Assembly: GCA_025056455.1 (NCBI GenBank)
Contig: JANWVY010000002.1
Coordinates: 969,694-1,033,693 of the forward strand
Reading direction: 5' to 3'
Origin: Bryobacteraceae bacterium
GTDB lineage: Bacteria > Acidobacteriota > Terriglobia > Bryobacterales > Bryobacteraceae
DNA length: 64,000 nt
A program made the position numbers and the translations under genes. The notes under the pieces are model-generated. The model did no database searches. It had not been told where the DNA came from and was given only the letters and a program-made list of their open reading frames with translations. Positions 35,037 to 45,069 of this stretch are shown here, piece by piece (the stretch's first letter is position 1; each line of letters starts with the position of its first letter).

Positions 35037-37856
35037 ATGCCAGCAAAACAAGTGGACCTTAAAAAGACTGTCAATCTGCCCTCCACCAACTTCCCAATGA
35101 AGGCCAATCTGCCCCAAACGGAGCCCAAAATCCTGGCCCGGTGGAATGAATCCGGCCTCTATTACCGCATTCGCCAAGCCAGCGCCGGCCGCCCTCGCTA
35201 CGTCCTCCACGATGGCCCGCCCTACGCCAACGGCCGCATCCATCTTGGCACGGCTTTTAACAAAATCCTCAAGGACTTCATCGTCAAGTCCAAAACCATG
35301 GCTGGATTTGACTCCCCTTACGTGCCGGGCTGGGATTGCCATGGCTTACCCATCGAGATCAAGGTCGACGCCGAACTAGGCCCTAAGAAAAAGCACATGT
35401 CCCCAGTCGAAATCCGGCGCGCTTGCAGAAAATACGCAGAAAAGTTCGTCCATCTGCAACGAGAGGATTTTGAGCGCCTCGGAGTTTTCGGCCGCTGGGA
35501 AGACCCCTACCTCACTATGAGCGCCCACTACCAGGCGCAAATCGCCGCCGCATTTGTCGACTTCCTACACCAAGGCTACGTGTACAAAGGACTGAAGCCT
35601 GTCAACTGGTGCATCCACTGCCGCACCGCCCTGGCCGAGGCGGAGGTCGAGTATGAGCCCCATGTCAGCCCCTCGATTTGGGTACGATTCGAGCTGCTCT
35701 CCGATCCCGCTCGCATCGATCCAACTCTAGCCGGAAAGAAGGTCTATGGCTTGATCTGGACGACGACACCGTGGACCCTTCCCGCCAACCTCGCCATCGC
35801 TTTCAATCCGCGGTTTGACTACGTGGCCGTAGAAGTCAGCAGCGACGTCTACCTGGTAGCGCGCGACCTGCTTAAAGATACGGCCGAAAAATGCGGCTGG
35901 GCCAGCCCAGCGCAAATTTGCTTGGTCAAAGGCCAACAGCTCGAAGGCCTGGAATTTCAGCACCCTTTCCTAGCGCGCGTTTCGAAAGGAATTCTCGCCG
36001 ATCACGTCACCCTGGAACAAGGTACGGGCGCCGTGCACACTGCCCCCGGCCATGGTCAGGAGGATTACGTCTCCGGACAGCAATACGGACTACCTACCTA
36101 CTGCCCTGTCGATGCCCAAGGAGCTTTCTTCGAGCCACACGGCGCACCGGGAGAAATCCCGCCTGAGCTGCTCGGCAAAATCGTCTGGGACGCAAACCCG
36201 GTGGTGATCCGCATTCTCGCCGAGCGCGGCGCTCTTCTTGCCGAAAAGCGCGTCGATCACAGCTATCCGCATTGCTGGCGCTGCCACCACCCAACCATCT
36301 TCCGCGCCACCGAACAGTGGTTTATTGGTATGGACCGCAACAACTTGCGCGAGCGCGCACTAGAAGCCATTCGCAACGTCAAATGGATGCCGGCCTGGGG
36401 CCAGGAGCGCATTTCCAACATGATTGCCACTCGCCCCGATTGGTGCATCTCGCGCCAGCGCACCTGGGGCGTTCCCATCATCGTCTTCTATTGCGAATCC
36501 TGCGGCGAAAAGCTGACCGACCGCCACGTGTTGGACCATGTTGTCGCGCTCTTTGCCCAGCATACAGCCGACATCTGGTACGAAAAAAGCGCCGCCGAAC
36601 TGATCCCTTCTGGCGTCCGCTGCGCCAGCTGCGGCCACGACCAGTTCCGCAAAGAAACCGACATCCTGGATGTATGGTTCGATTCTGGATCTAGCCATCT
36701 AGCCGTCCTTCACGAAGGGAATCAACTTCCCTGGCCCTCGGACTTGTATCTCGAAGGTGGCGATCAATACCGCGGCTGGTTTCACAGTTCTCTTCTGGTG
36801 GGAACCGCGCTGCGTGGACGAGCCCCTTATCGCGAATGCGCCACGCACGGTTGGGCACTGGATGGCGAAGGCCGGGCGATGTCGAAATCCCTAGGCAACG
36901 TCATCTTGCCCGAAGATGTCATCAAACAATATGGAGCCGAAGTGTTACGCTTGTGGGCTTCGAGCGTCGAGTTCCAGGAAGATGTCCGGGTTTCGGAAAC
37001 CATCTTAGCCCGTCTCACCGAAGCCTATCGGAAAATTCGAAATACCTTCCGCTTCGCGCTAGGCAACCTCTTTGACTTCGATCCAACGCTGGACCTGCTT
37101 TCACCCCAGGCTCAGCTAGAATTTGATCAGTGGATCCTTCTGCGGTGCGAACAAGTCATTGAGCGTTGCCGCAAATACTATGAGGATTTCGCTTTCCATC
37201 GCGTTTATCAGGCCCTGTATAATTTCGCCACCACGGACTTAAGCGCCGTCTACTTCGACGTCATCAAGGACCGCCTCTATACCGCTGCGCCGCGCTCCCA
37301 ACTGCGCCGAAGCGCTCAATCGTCACTCTACAAAGTGACCCACGCTCTGGTCCGGCTACTGGCCCCGCTGCTCAGCTTCACCACTGAGGAAGTCTGGGGG
37401 CACCTCCGGAAATTACCGGGCGATCCCGATAGCGTTCATCTCACACTCTTCCCCGAGCCAAACTTTCCCACTCTCGGCCTGACGGCAGAAGACCGTGCCC
37501 GTCTCGTCAATTGGGACCGCCTGCTTGCCGTCCGCGAGCAAGTGCTCAAATCGCTCGAAGTCGCCCGCCAGGAGAAATTCATCGGCGCTCCGCTCGAGGC
37601 CAAAGTGCGCCTGCAGGCGGGCCAGAATTTGTTCCCGCTACTTGACCGCTACCAGCAAACTCTACCAGCCTTGTTCATCGTCTCCCAAGTTGCCTTGGAA
37701 GATCACGCTTCGGCCGAGCTCGCAGTCCACGTTGAGCGCGCCGACGGCTTAAAGTGCGAGCGCTGCTGGAAATATTCCATGGACATCGGGTTTGACCCCG
37801 AATTCCCCACCGTGTGCTTGGCTTGCGCCGAGGCGCTCAAGGAAATCCTCGGATGA
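35037..37856 (+). CDS. ileS: Isoleucyl-tRNA synthetase
   Basis: A 939-residue class I synthetase of normal length. The HIGH-type motif HLGTA follows PPYANGRI near residue 65, and the KMSKS motif appears as AMSKSLGN near residue 617. The editing CP1 insertion lies between. The C-terminal zinc site is CERCWKYS then CLACAEAL. The start is ATG 35037. The stop overlaps the lspA start (ATGA), giving the common ileS-lspA coupling; lgt follows. Confidence 0.98.
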   Translation: MPAKQVDLKKTVNLPSTNFPMKANLPQTEPKILARWNESGLYYRIRQASAGRPRYVLHDGPPYANGRIHLGTAFNKILKDFIVKSKTMAGFDSPYVPGWDCHGLPIEIKVDAELGPKKKHMSPVEIRRACRKYAEKFVHLQREDFERLGVFGRWEDPYLTMSAHYQAQIAAAFVDFLHQGYVYKGLKPVNWCIHCRTALAEAEVEYEPHVSPSIWVRFELLSDPARIDPTLAGKKVYGLIWTTTPWTLPANLAIAFNPRFDYVAVEVSSDVYLVARDLLKDTAEKCGWASPAQICLVKGQQLEGLEFQHPFLARVSKGILADHVTLEQGTGAVHTAPGHGQEDYVSGQQYGLPTYCPVDAQGAFFEPHGAPGEIPPELLGKIVWDANPVVIRILAERGALLAEKRVDHSYPHCWRCHHPTIFRATEQWFIGMDRNNLRERALEAIRNVKWMPAWGQERISNMIATRPDWCISRQRTWGVPIIVFYCESCGEKLTDRHVLDHVVALFAQHTADIWYEKSAAELIPSGVRCASCGHDQFRKETDILDVWFDSGSSHLAVLHEGNQLPWPSDLYLEGGDQYRGWFHSSLLVGTALRGRAPYRECATHGWALDGEGRAMSKSLGNVILPEDVIKQYGAEVLRLWASSVEFQEDVRVSETILARLTEAYRKIRNTFRFALGNLFDFDPTLDLLSPQAQLEFDQWILLRCEQVIERCRKYYEDFAFHRVYQALYNFATTDLSAVYFDVIKDRLYTAAPRSQLRRSAQSSLYKVTHALVRLLAPLLSFTTEEVWGHLRKLPGDPDSVHLTLFPEPNFPTLGLTAEDRARLVNWDRLLAVREQVLKSLEVARQEKFIGAPLEAKVRLQAGQNLFPLLDRYQQTLPALFIVSQVALEDHASAELAVHVERADGLKCERCWKYSMDIGFDPEFPTVCLACAEALKEILG

Positions 37857-38359
37857 TGGCGCGCCCTCTGCGATTTGCAATCTCGGCCGCCGTGTTTGCA
37901 GCAGATCGCATCAGCAAACTTTGGATCGAAAATCACATCTCTGCTTGGGAAACCTGGCCCGTCATTCCCGGCGTGCTCAACATCGTACACACGCAAAATC
38001 GGGGCGCCGCCTTCGGCCTTCTTGCAGAGAGCGAGGGCCCGTGGCGCACGTTGATCCTCATTGGCCTGTCGGCGCTGGTGATGTCCTTCGTCGCCGTGCA
38101 GCTATGGAAATTTCCTCACCGAACCTGGCCCGGCGGCAACTGGACTTTAACCGCTCTATCGCTGGTGCTCGGCGGCGCGATCGGCAACCTCTATGATCGC
38201 ATCTGGCGCGGATCAGTCACCGACTTCATCCAGGTCTTCATCGGCCCGTTGGAATGGCCCAGCTTTAACGTGGCCGACGCTGCCATCTCCACGGGTGCCG
38301 TAATGCTTCTCCTCTCCCTCAGCCGGGGCGAACCTGCCGTCCGAAAATCTGAGGTCTAG
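37853..38359 (+). CDS. lspA: Signal peptidase II (lipoprotein signal peptidase)
   Basis: A 168-residue inner-membrane aspartyl protease that removes lipoprotein signal peptides. Four transmembrane segments are visible. The catalytic Asp residues are in GNLYDRIWRGSVTDF and FNVADAAIS, with the RISKLW and NRGAAFGLL motifs near the N-terminus. ATG 37853 overlaps the ileS stop by 4 nt. Frames starting further upstream (37814) lie within ileS and are rejected. lgt begins 1 nt after the stop, so lipoprotein maturation steps are adjacent. Confidence 0.97.
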   Translation: MMARPLRFAISAAVFAADRISKLWIENHISAWETWPVIPGVLNIVHTQNRGAAFGLLAESEGPWRTLILIGLSALVMSFVAVQLWKFPHRTWPGGNWTLTALSLVLGGAIGNLYDRIWRGSVTDFIQVFIGPLEWPSFNVADAAISTGAVMLLLSLSRGEPAVRKSEV

Positions 38360-38360
38360 C

Positions 38361-39203
38361 ATGTACCCCAAGCTCTTCTCCATTGGCGGTTTCTATCTTC
38401 CCACCTACGGTCTGCTCGTGGCCCTGGGCTTTTTGTTGGGACTCTGGATCACCGCCAAACTTGCTCCTCGCCGTGGTCTTCAGCCACAGACAGCGACGGA
38501 TTTAGGCGTCTATATCGCGCTGGCGGGCTTGGTAGGGGCCAAGCTCCTGATGTTCCTCTACGATTTCCGTTTCTACCGCAACCACCCCGAGGAGATTTTT
38601 TCTTTGAGCACCTTGCAAGCCGGCGGCGTCTTTTACGGCGGCTTGATCGCAGCCCTCGCCGTTGCCGCATGGTATTTGCGATCCCGCAAATTGGCCTTTC
38701 TCCCCGTAGCAGATGTTTTTGCCCCCGGCATTGCCCTCGGCCACGCCATCGGCCGGCTCGGATGTTTCGCTGCTGGCTGCTGCTGGGGTACGGCCTGCGA
38801 CCGTCCCTGGGCCGTGACCTTCGACAAGCTGGACGCCTACCAACTCGTCGGCGTGCCGCTGGGCGTCCCGCTACACCCAACGCAGCTCTACGAGGCTGCG
38901 GCCGAAGCCGTGATCTTCGTCCTGCTCTACCAGCTCTTCCGGCGCGATCCTCCGCCCGGCCGGGTCATCGGCGCGTATCTCGTTCTCTACCCGCTCGCCC
39001 GCTTCTTCATCGAATTCGTCCGTTTCCACGAACAGCCCAACCCCTTCGGCTTGATACTGTCCAATGCTCAGTGGATGACGCTCGGTCTCATCACACTTGG
39101 CCTAGGACTGTTGTGGCAAAGCCGCGCGCCCGCTGCCGCCGCCGTGACCCTCACTCGCCCAGCCAAACCGAAACCCTCTGGAAGCCCGCCTCACCCCGCC
39201 TAG
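38361..39203 (+). CDS. lgt: Prolipoprotein diacylglyceryl transferase
   Basis: A 280-residue polytopic membrane enzyme that transfers diacylglycerol from phosphatidylglycerol to the lipobox Cys. The signature HAIGRLGCFAAGCCWG is at about residues 130-145, and GGVFYGGLIAA precedes it. PTQLYEAAAEAVIFVLLY and RFFIEFVRFHEQP are conserved late segments. The Pro/Ala/Ser-rich tail after residue 258 is a lineage-specific extension. Last gene of the ileS-lspA-lgt operon. Confidence 0.97.
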   Translation: MYPKLFSIGGFYLPTYGLLVALGFLLGLWITAKLAPRRGLQPQTATDLGVYIALAGLVGAKLLMFLYDFRFYRNHPEEIFSLSTLQAGGVFYGGLIAALAVAAWYLRSRKLAFLPVADVFAPGIALGHAIGRLGCFAAGCCWGTACDRPWAVTFDKLDAYQLVGVPLGVPLHPTQLYEAAAEAVIFVLLYQLFRRDPPPGRVIGAYLVLYPLARFFIEFVRFHEQPNPFGLILSNAQWMTLGLITLGLGLLWQSRAPAAAAVTLTRPAKPKPSGSPPHPA

Positions 39204-39222
39204 AACCTGCAGCTCGGCCCGC

Positions 39223-40389
39223 CTAGATGACTCGAGAAGCCGCTCGTAGCTTCGATTCATCGAACTCGATCCCCAAACCGGGTGTGACGGGCACCGTTAG
39301 GTAGCCCTGCTCAAACCGGAACTGGCGGCTGACCACCGACAGCAGAGCGTGAAATTCGTCCTCATCCGGCGCCTCCAGAAAAGGACCTGCATTCGGAATC
39401 GACGCCATAAAGTGCAGGGAGGCGGCCGTGGACACCGTAGGCCGCGTGTTGTGGCAGATGATGGGCTTTTGGTAGGCTTGCGCAATTGCTGCAATCTTTT
39501 TCATCTCGGTCAACCCGCCTGTCTTGATCACATCGGGATTGATGTAGTCAACATTGCCCCGCACAATCAAATCCCGCAATTGCCAGCGGGTATATTGCTT
39601 CTCGCCAGCGATCGTCGCAATGCCCTGAAGTGCGCGGGTGACCGCAGCGTAATCTTCGAGATTTTGGTCACTCACCGGGTCCTCATAGTAGCGAACCCGA
39701 AATTCATCTCGCAGACGTAAGCCTACGGCAATCGCGCGCTCCGCTGTGTAGCCGTTGTTGATGTCCACCAGCAATTCCGTCTCCGGACCAATCGCTTCCC
39801 GCACGGCTTTGACATACTCAAACGTCGGATCAGGGTCAGGATTCTGCCGCGACTCGCGAATTTGCATCCGTAATTTCACCGCGCGATAGCCTCGCTCGAC
39901 AAATTTCCTCGCCTTGCTGGCAGCTTGCGATGGCGTCATTCGCCGGCCGAATCCTACCCCAAAGGAGCCGTACACTCGGATACGGTCCCGATACTTACCC
40001 CCAATGAGCCGGTGAACGGGTTGTTGGAGCACGCGCCCCCGCAAGTCCCATAGCGCAAGGTCGATTCCGGCAATCGCGCCAGTCAAGGCGCCGCCTGGCC
40101 CCAGATCATGCTGGTCAAAAAACATGCGGTCCCACACTCGCTCGGCATCCCAGATGCTCTGCCCTAGCGCATTTTTCTTGAGCCCGGCGTGAATGAACGT
40201 CTCCATCAGCTCAGGTAGTCCGGATTCGGCTTCACCCCAGCCAAACGCACCCCCAGCCGATTGCACCCGGACAAATAACCCTTGGGCGTGCCGGTAGGTC
40301 CGGATCTCACGAATTTCGTCATCAGATTCCGCCCGGAGCTTTGCCAGCAGCCCTGCCAGCAGAGCGGAGAAAGCTCGTCGAGAATGCAT
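39223..40389 (-). CDS. Enolase-superfamily (MR/MLE) protein with Tat-like leader
   Basis: A 388-residue mandelate racemase-type enzyme. Metal ligands occur in LLVDINNGYT (Asp), YYEDPVS (Glu) and IAGEKQYT (Glu), with a catalytic Lys in RAVKLRMQI and a His in ICHNTRPTVST. The N-terminus MHSRRAFSALLAGLLAKLRAES carries twin arginines in a short Tat-like leader, although the hydrophobic segment is brief. Export is therefore possible but not certain. The likely substrate is an acid sugar. It converges on lgt with a 19-bp gap. Confidence 0.9.
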   Translation of the reverse strand: MHSRRAFSALLAGLLAKLRAESDDEIREIRTYRHAQGLFVRVQSAGGAFGWGEAESGLPELMETFIHAGLKKNALGQSIWDAERVWDRMFFDQHDLGPGGALTGAIAGIDLALWDLRGRVLQQPVHRLIGGKYRDRIRVYGSFGVGFGRRMTPSQAASKARKFVERGYRAVKLRMQIRESRQNPDPDPTFEYVKAVREAIGPETELLVDINNGYTAERAIAVGLRLRDEFRVRYYEDPVSDQNLEDYAAVTRALQGIATIAGEKQYTRWQLRDLIVRGNVDYINPDVIKTGGLTEMKKIAAIAQAYQKPIICHNTRPTVSTAASLHFMASIPNAGPFLEAPDEDEFHALLSVVSRQFRFEQGYLTVPVTPGLGIEFDESKLRAASRVI

Positions 40390-40548
40390 AGCCGCTACCT
40401 TACTACATTCCCGACGCCAGGAAGTCTGAAGCGGCGCCCGTGAGGCTCAGGGCACCACTTCCTGTGCGGCTCCATCGAAAGCGCTCCTCCCTGCCATCAG
40501 CCAGGGTTTACCGAATGGTTGAGTTTCTCCTTGCAGCTTTCTTGCGGT

Positions 40549-40577
40549 TTGCTGCCGGTTAGGGCTTGCCGTAAAAT
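40549..40577 (+). promoter_or_regulatory. Candidate sigma70-type promoter before the 1110-residue gene
   Basis: TTGCTG at 40549-40554 and TAAAAT at 40572-40577 are separated by 17 nt. The -10 box overlaps a small dyad CCGTA(AAA)TACGG at 40569-40581, which could be an operator. It lies about 70 nt upstream of the start codon at 40647. The -35 match is weak. Confidence 0.3.
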
Positions 40578-40646
40578 ACGGTGACCAAAAGTTTCTCGCG
40601 GAAAGTGCTAGAGTAAGAAACCAAAAGGAACCATGAGGTTGTAGTT

Positions 40647-43600
40647 ATGAGGAAAGCGCTGCTTGTAGTAGTTGTATTCTCAGGCTTGTCCTTCGGCCAA
40701 CGGGGATTGGTCGATTCAATCCTGCAGCTAGAGGGCAAAGGCGAACGGGCCGAAGCCAGGGAAGCTCTGCAACGCGCCCTCAAAGAACGTCCGAAAGATC
40801 CAGCCACGCTGCTCGCTTGGGCGGAATTCCTGGACCGGATCTCTGACCCCGGGGTTGTACCCGCCTACGAAGCCGCCCTCGCTGCCATCGCAGACAACCC
40901 TCGTAAGGCCGCCATCGCTCGCCGCTTAGTCACCCTGGATCTGCTCAAAGGGGACCGGGCCTCAGCCCAGCGGCACCTGGAAGTCTACCAGCGTGCAGGT
41001 GGAACCGGGCTCTCACTGCCGGCGCCGGATGCACCGGTCGGCCCGCCCATGTCGGTAATCGAAATCCCAGGCCCGTTACGGTCCTTCGCGCGGATGGCGG
41101 CACTGTCGCCAGATCTCGCGCCGGAAGAGCTACTCACTGCTCTCGCTCGGAATGTGGTCACCAACGGCTATCAAGCAGCCAGCTCAAGTGAAGCGCTCGA
41201 TCAGACGGAATACTTAAAACTCGTCATCAAATATCTTTCTCAAGCGCGCGAACTCACGAAACTCGCTGGCGAATCCAAAACCATTCGCATCGATTCCTGC
41301 GAGTCGGCGCAAACGGCGGACTTGTTGCGGATCCTCGGCTACCGGATGCGCGGAGGTTGCGGCGCCGAGGTGGTCTTAGAAACCGTGAACGCCTCACGCG
41401 CCTTCCTCACCATTGACTCTGGATTTCCGCTGGCGGAGCTCGAGCAGGCGCTCCGCACCAATCGCTCGTTTGTCTATGACTACCACCCCACCAAAGTCCC
41501 GGTCCTCTACACGCCGGATTACTGGCTCACCGCCAAGGAAAAGCAGTCCGGCGAGTTTATCGACGCCTTCCTAGCCGACCCCTCCCTCTGCCGGCTCTAT
41601 CTCGGTTTGTCCAAACTCGACGTCGCAACAGCCGAAGAGCTCCGCAAGGCTGTTCCCGTTCAACGGATTCGCGCCTTCTCCCACGTGCTGGATTTCTTCG
41701 GCGCTATGATCGAAATCCGCGATGGGAAGGTTTCTGTGCCAGGTGGTGCAAGAACCGCGCAGGCTTGGGCTGAACTGGTGGGCGCGCCGCCTGACCAAGG
41801 GGCTGCTTTCATTGAAAAGCTCATCTCTCGCGATGACGGTTGGCTGGCAAGTTATTTCGATTCGCTGTCCCGCATCAGTGGACCCCTGCTCGATTACCTC
41901 ACCGAACCAGAACGGATGAAACGCTTCTATTGGGCGTTGCGCGGCCGCATCACAAGCCCCGGCCCGGCTCGCCCGGTCTTCCGCGCCAACACCGAATTGA
42001 TGCTGCTCACCACGCGGATGCGCCTAGAAGCCGATGGCAAGCCCCACATCCCGGGCGGCATCGAAGTGTGGAAAAACTTATTTGTCAACCATCCCCATGG
42101 TAAGTACGACGGCAAGCTCACCAAGTCCGCCCTTACTTGGAAAGAGCCCGATGACGTCATCGAAGCGCTCTTTGCTCTCTCGCGCAAGGCAGTCGAAAAC
42201 GAACCACTCAAAATCTACATGGCTCTCACGGATATCAACCGCCGCCGCGAGAAACCCTTGGAGCCGGCCACCGTCGACCGCCTGGCACGCGAGTTCCGCA
42301 CCATGGGTGCGCAATACCCCATCTTTGCCGAGTTCCCCTCGCTGTCAGACAAAACGATTCTCCAGTACCTCGACATCGCCAAAGCCGTTTCAGATGTCAA
42401 GGACCAGAGCCTCCGCGCTGACGTCGCAGGCTCGCTCCAAGGGCTGATCAGCTTATGGCAGATCTTCGCCCGTCATGATCTTATCCCCAAGGCTCAAACC
42501 GACCCCACCCTGAGCACTCTGCTCAGTTCCTTTTCGAAAGTCCGCAATAGCCGCGAACTCTTCGACGCGAGCCGTGCCGGGGTGGAGCTCCTCCTCAAAC
42601 AGACCGGCTCCCCAGCAGATGCCAACCCGGCGGACCGCATTTTTGACTTACTGGCCGGAACCACCAATCCGCCGGATGCGGAAACGCACCGCCAGATTGT
42701 TCAAGATATGGTCCGCCTGTACGAATTACAGCGGCTTCCTTCTCTCAAGTTGCTCTTTGACGTCGCAGATCATCTCGAGGCCCTTGGCAAGGGCGAGAAA
42801 ATGAACACTGCCCTATTAAACCGGCTGAACGCCCGCATCTCGGAGATTGTCATCCCCCGATCAGCTCTCTCCACCGTAGAGAAAAACTCCCTCGCCTTCG
42901 GCTACTGGACGGAGCGCCACATCGAAGGCGAACGCAAGCTCAATATCCGCTCGCAGGTGGAAAGAGCCGGCGCAGACCCCGAAAAATTGAGAGACATACG
43001 CGGTCAGCTCGCCCCCTTACTGCGTGATGCCCTGGTCGGCCTGAGCTATGTCCACTACGCCCCGCCCGGCGCGCAGATCCTTCAAACCAATCCGATTTTC
43101 GTACGCAGTCACGATTTCCTGGGCCTTCAAGGCACCGCGCAAACCTGGCGAGCCACGGAGGTTTTCGGCACCGGCTGGCCTTCCAATGCGGGCGGCCGTC
43201 TGGTGGGATCCCTCTCCAACCTTCCCTACGCCCTCGCCGAGGCTGAGCAGAATTTCCTCATTCCTACTCGCGAGCAGGCCCTCATTTGGGGTGATCTCGT
43301 GCCCCAGATGATTCTCTCGGCCAAGGTGCCCCGCTGGTGGAACGTTCAGCCTGCGCACATCCACTACGTCGGCCTGCAGATGCGCCGCGGCGAATCGCTG
43401 CTGGCAGAGTCGGTGGTGGACGCAAACCTTCGCACTCAGGTCGTTCGCTCCTTGGAACGCCATGCCCCGCCCGCACGGGCTCGCAAGGTTGAACACTTCT
43501 TGGCCGCGGGCTTACTGCCTCAGGCCATCGAACATGTCACTCCTTCTGAAATGTTCCTAGTGGGCGTAGATCTTCTCCGATCCCAGCAAGGCCCGTTCCG

Positions 43601-43979
43601 TGGAGCCATCCAAGCGCTGGAGGCCATGGGCGCCACCCCGGCCAGCATTTCTCGCGCTTTCGGAACACCCAAACCGACGCTGGCCCACAGCTATTATCCA
43701 GAACTGCTCCACTTGCGCACTTTCCCCACTTTGATGGGTTACTCCAGCCGGATCATGGCCGAAAGCTGGGAGTCCAACCTGTTGTATTTCGCCGCACTAG
43801 CCGACGAATTAAATTTGTCGCCATCCCAACTCAATGTCCTCATCCCAGAGTGGACCCAGAAAACCGTGGAGGGTATCTTCGCCACCCACCTGGAAGACTG
43901 GCCCGCCCTGCTGCGATCGTTGCGAAACGTTGGTACCATGGCGAAAAAGTCCGGCAGCGAGAACCGGACGAATGAGTAG
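40647..43979 (+). CDS. Large exported hypothetical protein with TPR-like N-terminus (1110 aa)
   Basis: Not recognised beyond its N-terminus. The signal peptide MRKALLVVVVFSGLSFGQ is followed by a tetratricopeptide-like segment (residues about 25-115: LEGKGERAEAREALQRALKE; LVTLDLLKGDRASAQRHLEV). The remaining thousand residues are mostly helical with no recognised motif; the only Cys-containing stretch noted is near residue 220-250 (DSCESAQ; GGCGAEV). It may be a periplasmic scaffold or a large outer-surface protein. ATG 40647 has GAGG 9 nt upstream. The frameshifted VWA gene follows after 30 nt, so the pair was likely one operon. Confidence 0.8.
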   Translation: MRKALLVVVVFSGLSFGQRGLVDSILQLEGKGERAEAREALQRALKERPKDPATLLAWAEFLDRISDPGVVPAYEAALAAIADNPRKAAIARRLVTLDLLKGDRASAQRHLEVYQRAGGTGLSLPAPDAPVGPPMSVIEIPGPLRSFARMAALSPDLAPEELLTALARNVVTNGYQAASSSEALDQTEYLKLVIKYLSQARELTKLAGESKTIRIDSCESAQTADLLRILGYRMRGGCGAEVVLETVNASRAFLTIDSGFPLAELEQALRTNRSFVYDYHPTKVPVLYTPDYWLTAKEKQSGEFIDAFLADPSLCRLYLGLSKLDVATAEELRKAVPVQRIRAFSHVLDFFGAMIEIRDGKVSVPGGARTAQAWAELVGAPPDQGAAFIEKLISRDDGWLASYFDSLSRISGPLLDYLTEPERMKRFYWALRGRITSPGPARPVFRANTELMLLTTRMRLEADGKPHIPGGIEVWKNLFVNHPHGKYDGKLTKSALTWKEPDDVIEALFALSRKAVENEPLKIYMALTDINRRREKPLEPATVDRLAREFRTMGAQYPIFAEFPSLSDKTILQYLDIAKAVSDVKDQSLRADVAGSLQGLISLWQIFARHDLIPKAQTDPTLSTLLSSFSKVRNSRELFDASRAGVELLLKQTGSPADANPADRIFDLLAGTTNPPDAETHRQIVQDMVRLYELQRLPSLKLLFDVADHLEALGKGEKMNTALLNRLNARISEIVIPRSALSTVEKNSLAFGYWTERHIEGERKLNIRSQVERAGADPEKLRDIRGQLAPLLRDALVGLSYVHYAPPGAQILQTNPIFVRSHDFLGLQGTAQTWRATEVFGTGWPSNAGGRLVGSLSNLPYALAEAEQNFLIPTREQALIWGDLVPQMILSAKVPRWWNVQPAHIHYVGLQMRRGESLLAESVVDANLRTQVVRSLERHAPPARARKVEHFLAAGLLPQAIEHVTPSEMFLVGVDLLRSQQGPFRGAIQALEAMGATPASISRAFGTPKPTLAHSYYPELLHLRTFPTLMGYSSRIMAESWESNLLYFAALADELNLSPSQLNVLIPEWTQKTVEGIFATHLEDWPALLRSLRNVGTMAKKSGSENRTNE

Positions 43980-44009
43980 GTTCAAGGGCACTAGGAGGAC
44001 TTGGAGAGA

Positions 44010-45001
44010 ATGCGCAAGGTTTTGTCATTCGGATTGGTTGGGTTGATTCTTCTTGGCGCCGCCTGGCTTTACGCACAAGATCCCAGCCGCCCTACCTTCC
44101 GTGTCAAAGTGGACATGGTAGTGTTGACCTTCACTGTCACCGATAGCAAGGGTAAATATGTCAATGGCCTGAAACCCTCCGACTTCCGCATCCTCGAAGA
44201 TGGCATCGTGCAGAAGCTCAATACCTTTTCGCCGAAGGCAACAAAACGCCAGTCCAGATCGGAGAAGACGGCAGCATTCGGCCGCTGGTTGTCAATACCG
44301 AGGATCGCGAAAAGGGTGGAGCCGTAGACGCGTTCGTCGGCACTAACGTGTTCGTACTGTTTGATACGAGCAACTATATGTACCGCGGATTCGTCTACGC
44401 CTCCGACGCCATCGCGGACTTCATCCGTGGCTTGGACCGCGCAGATTCCGTTGCTGTGTACACCTTCAGCCGGAACCTTTCGCGCGCCTCCGGCTTGGTC
44501 CGAGATCACAATACAGCCATCGATGGTTTGCGCAAAGCCGTCGTTGGCGATGACGCCGCGCTCTATAACGCCCTATTGTTGACTCTCCGCGATGCGGCGA
44601 AAGTTCCCGGCCGAAAGGTGGTTATCGTCTTCTCCAACGGCCCCGATAACGCCAGCATGGTCGCCCCGGACGATGTCCGCGCCGTTGCCGAAGACGAGGG
44701 GATCCCGATTTACGTCATTTCTACCAGCGACGCCACGAAGGATCCTATTTCTTCAAACGTCTTCCGCAGGCTTTCGACTCGCACGGGCGGGCAAGTCTAC
44801 TTCGCCAAAACATGGCAGAAACAAGTAGAAGCCTTTGAGTCCATTCGTGAATCGCTGGGCAACTCCTATACGATTACCTACTACCCTCAGCCCAATCCGA
44901 ACGAGGGTTTCCGCAAAATTACCGTGGAAATTGTCTCCGACCCAGCCAAAAAGCTGCGCGTCCGCGTAAGGCCCGGCTACCGTCCCCGCGGCGGATTTTA
45001 G
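44010..45001 (+). pseudogene. VWA-domain secreted protein, frameshifted
   Basis: The 5' part (ATG 44010, signal peptide ending AWLYAQ) reads PTFRVKVDMVVLTFTVTDSK and DFRILEDGIVQKLNTF, then loses the frame at the TTTT run 44226-44229. The downstream frame continues as AEGNKTPVQIGEDGSIRPL, VFVLFDTSNYMYRGF (VWA MIDAS-like DTSNY), KVVIVFSNGPDNAS and the C-terminal YRPRGGF. Adding one base at the T run restores about 330 residues, the usual length of acidobacterial VWFA proteins. It is either a recent pseudogene or a one-base sequencing loss. No convincing slippery heptamer is present. GGAGAG and AGGAGG precede the start. Confidence 0.8.
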
Positions 45002-45069
45002 TCTCCTCGATCGCGACGCCCGGCGAAAATGGACCGTTTCCAGGAGAGACCTACAGCCTTAGTTTGATA

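Noticed and set aside
44226..44232. Programmed -1 frameshifting in the VWA gene
   Set aside because: The zero-frame ACC TTT TCG context is not an X XXY YYZ slippery heptamer and no downstream stem was evident; a one-base loss is simpler.
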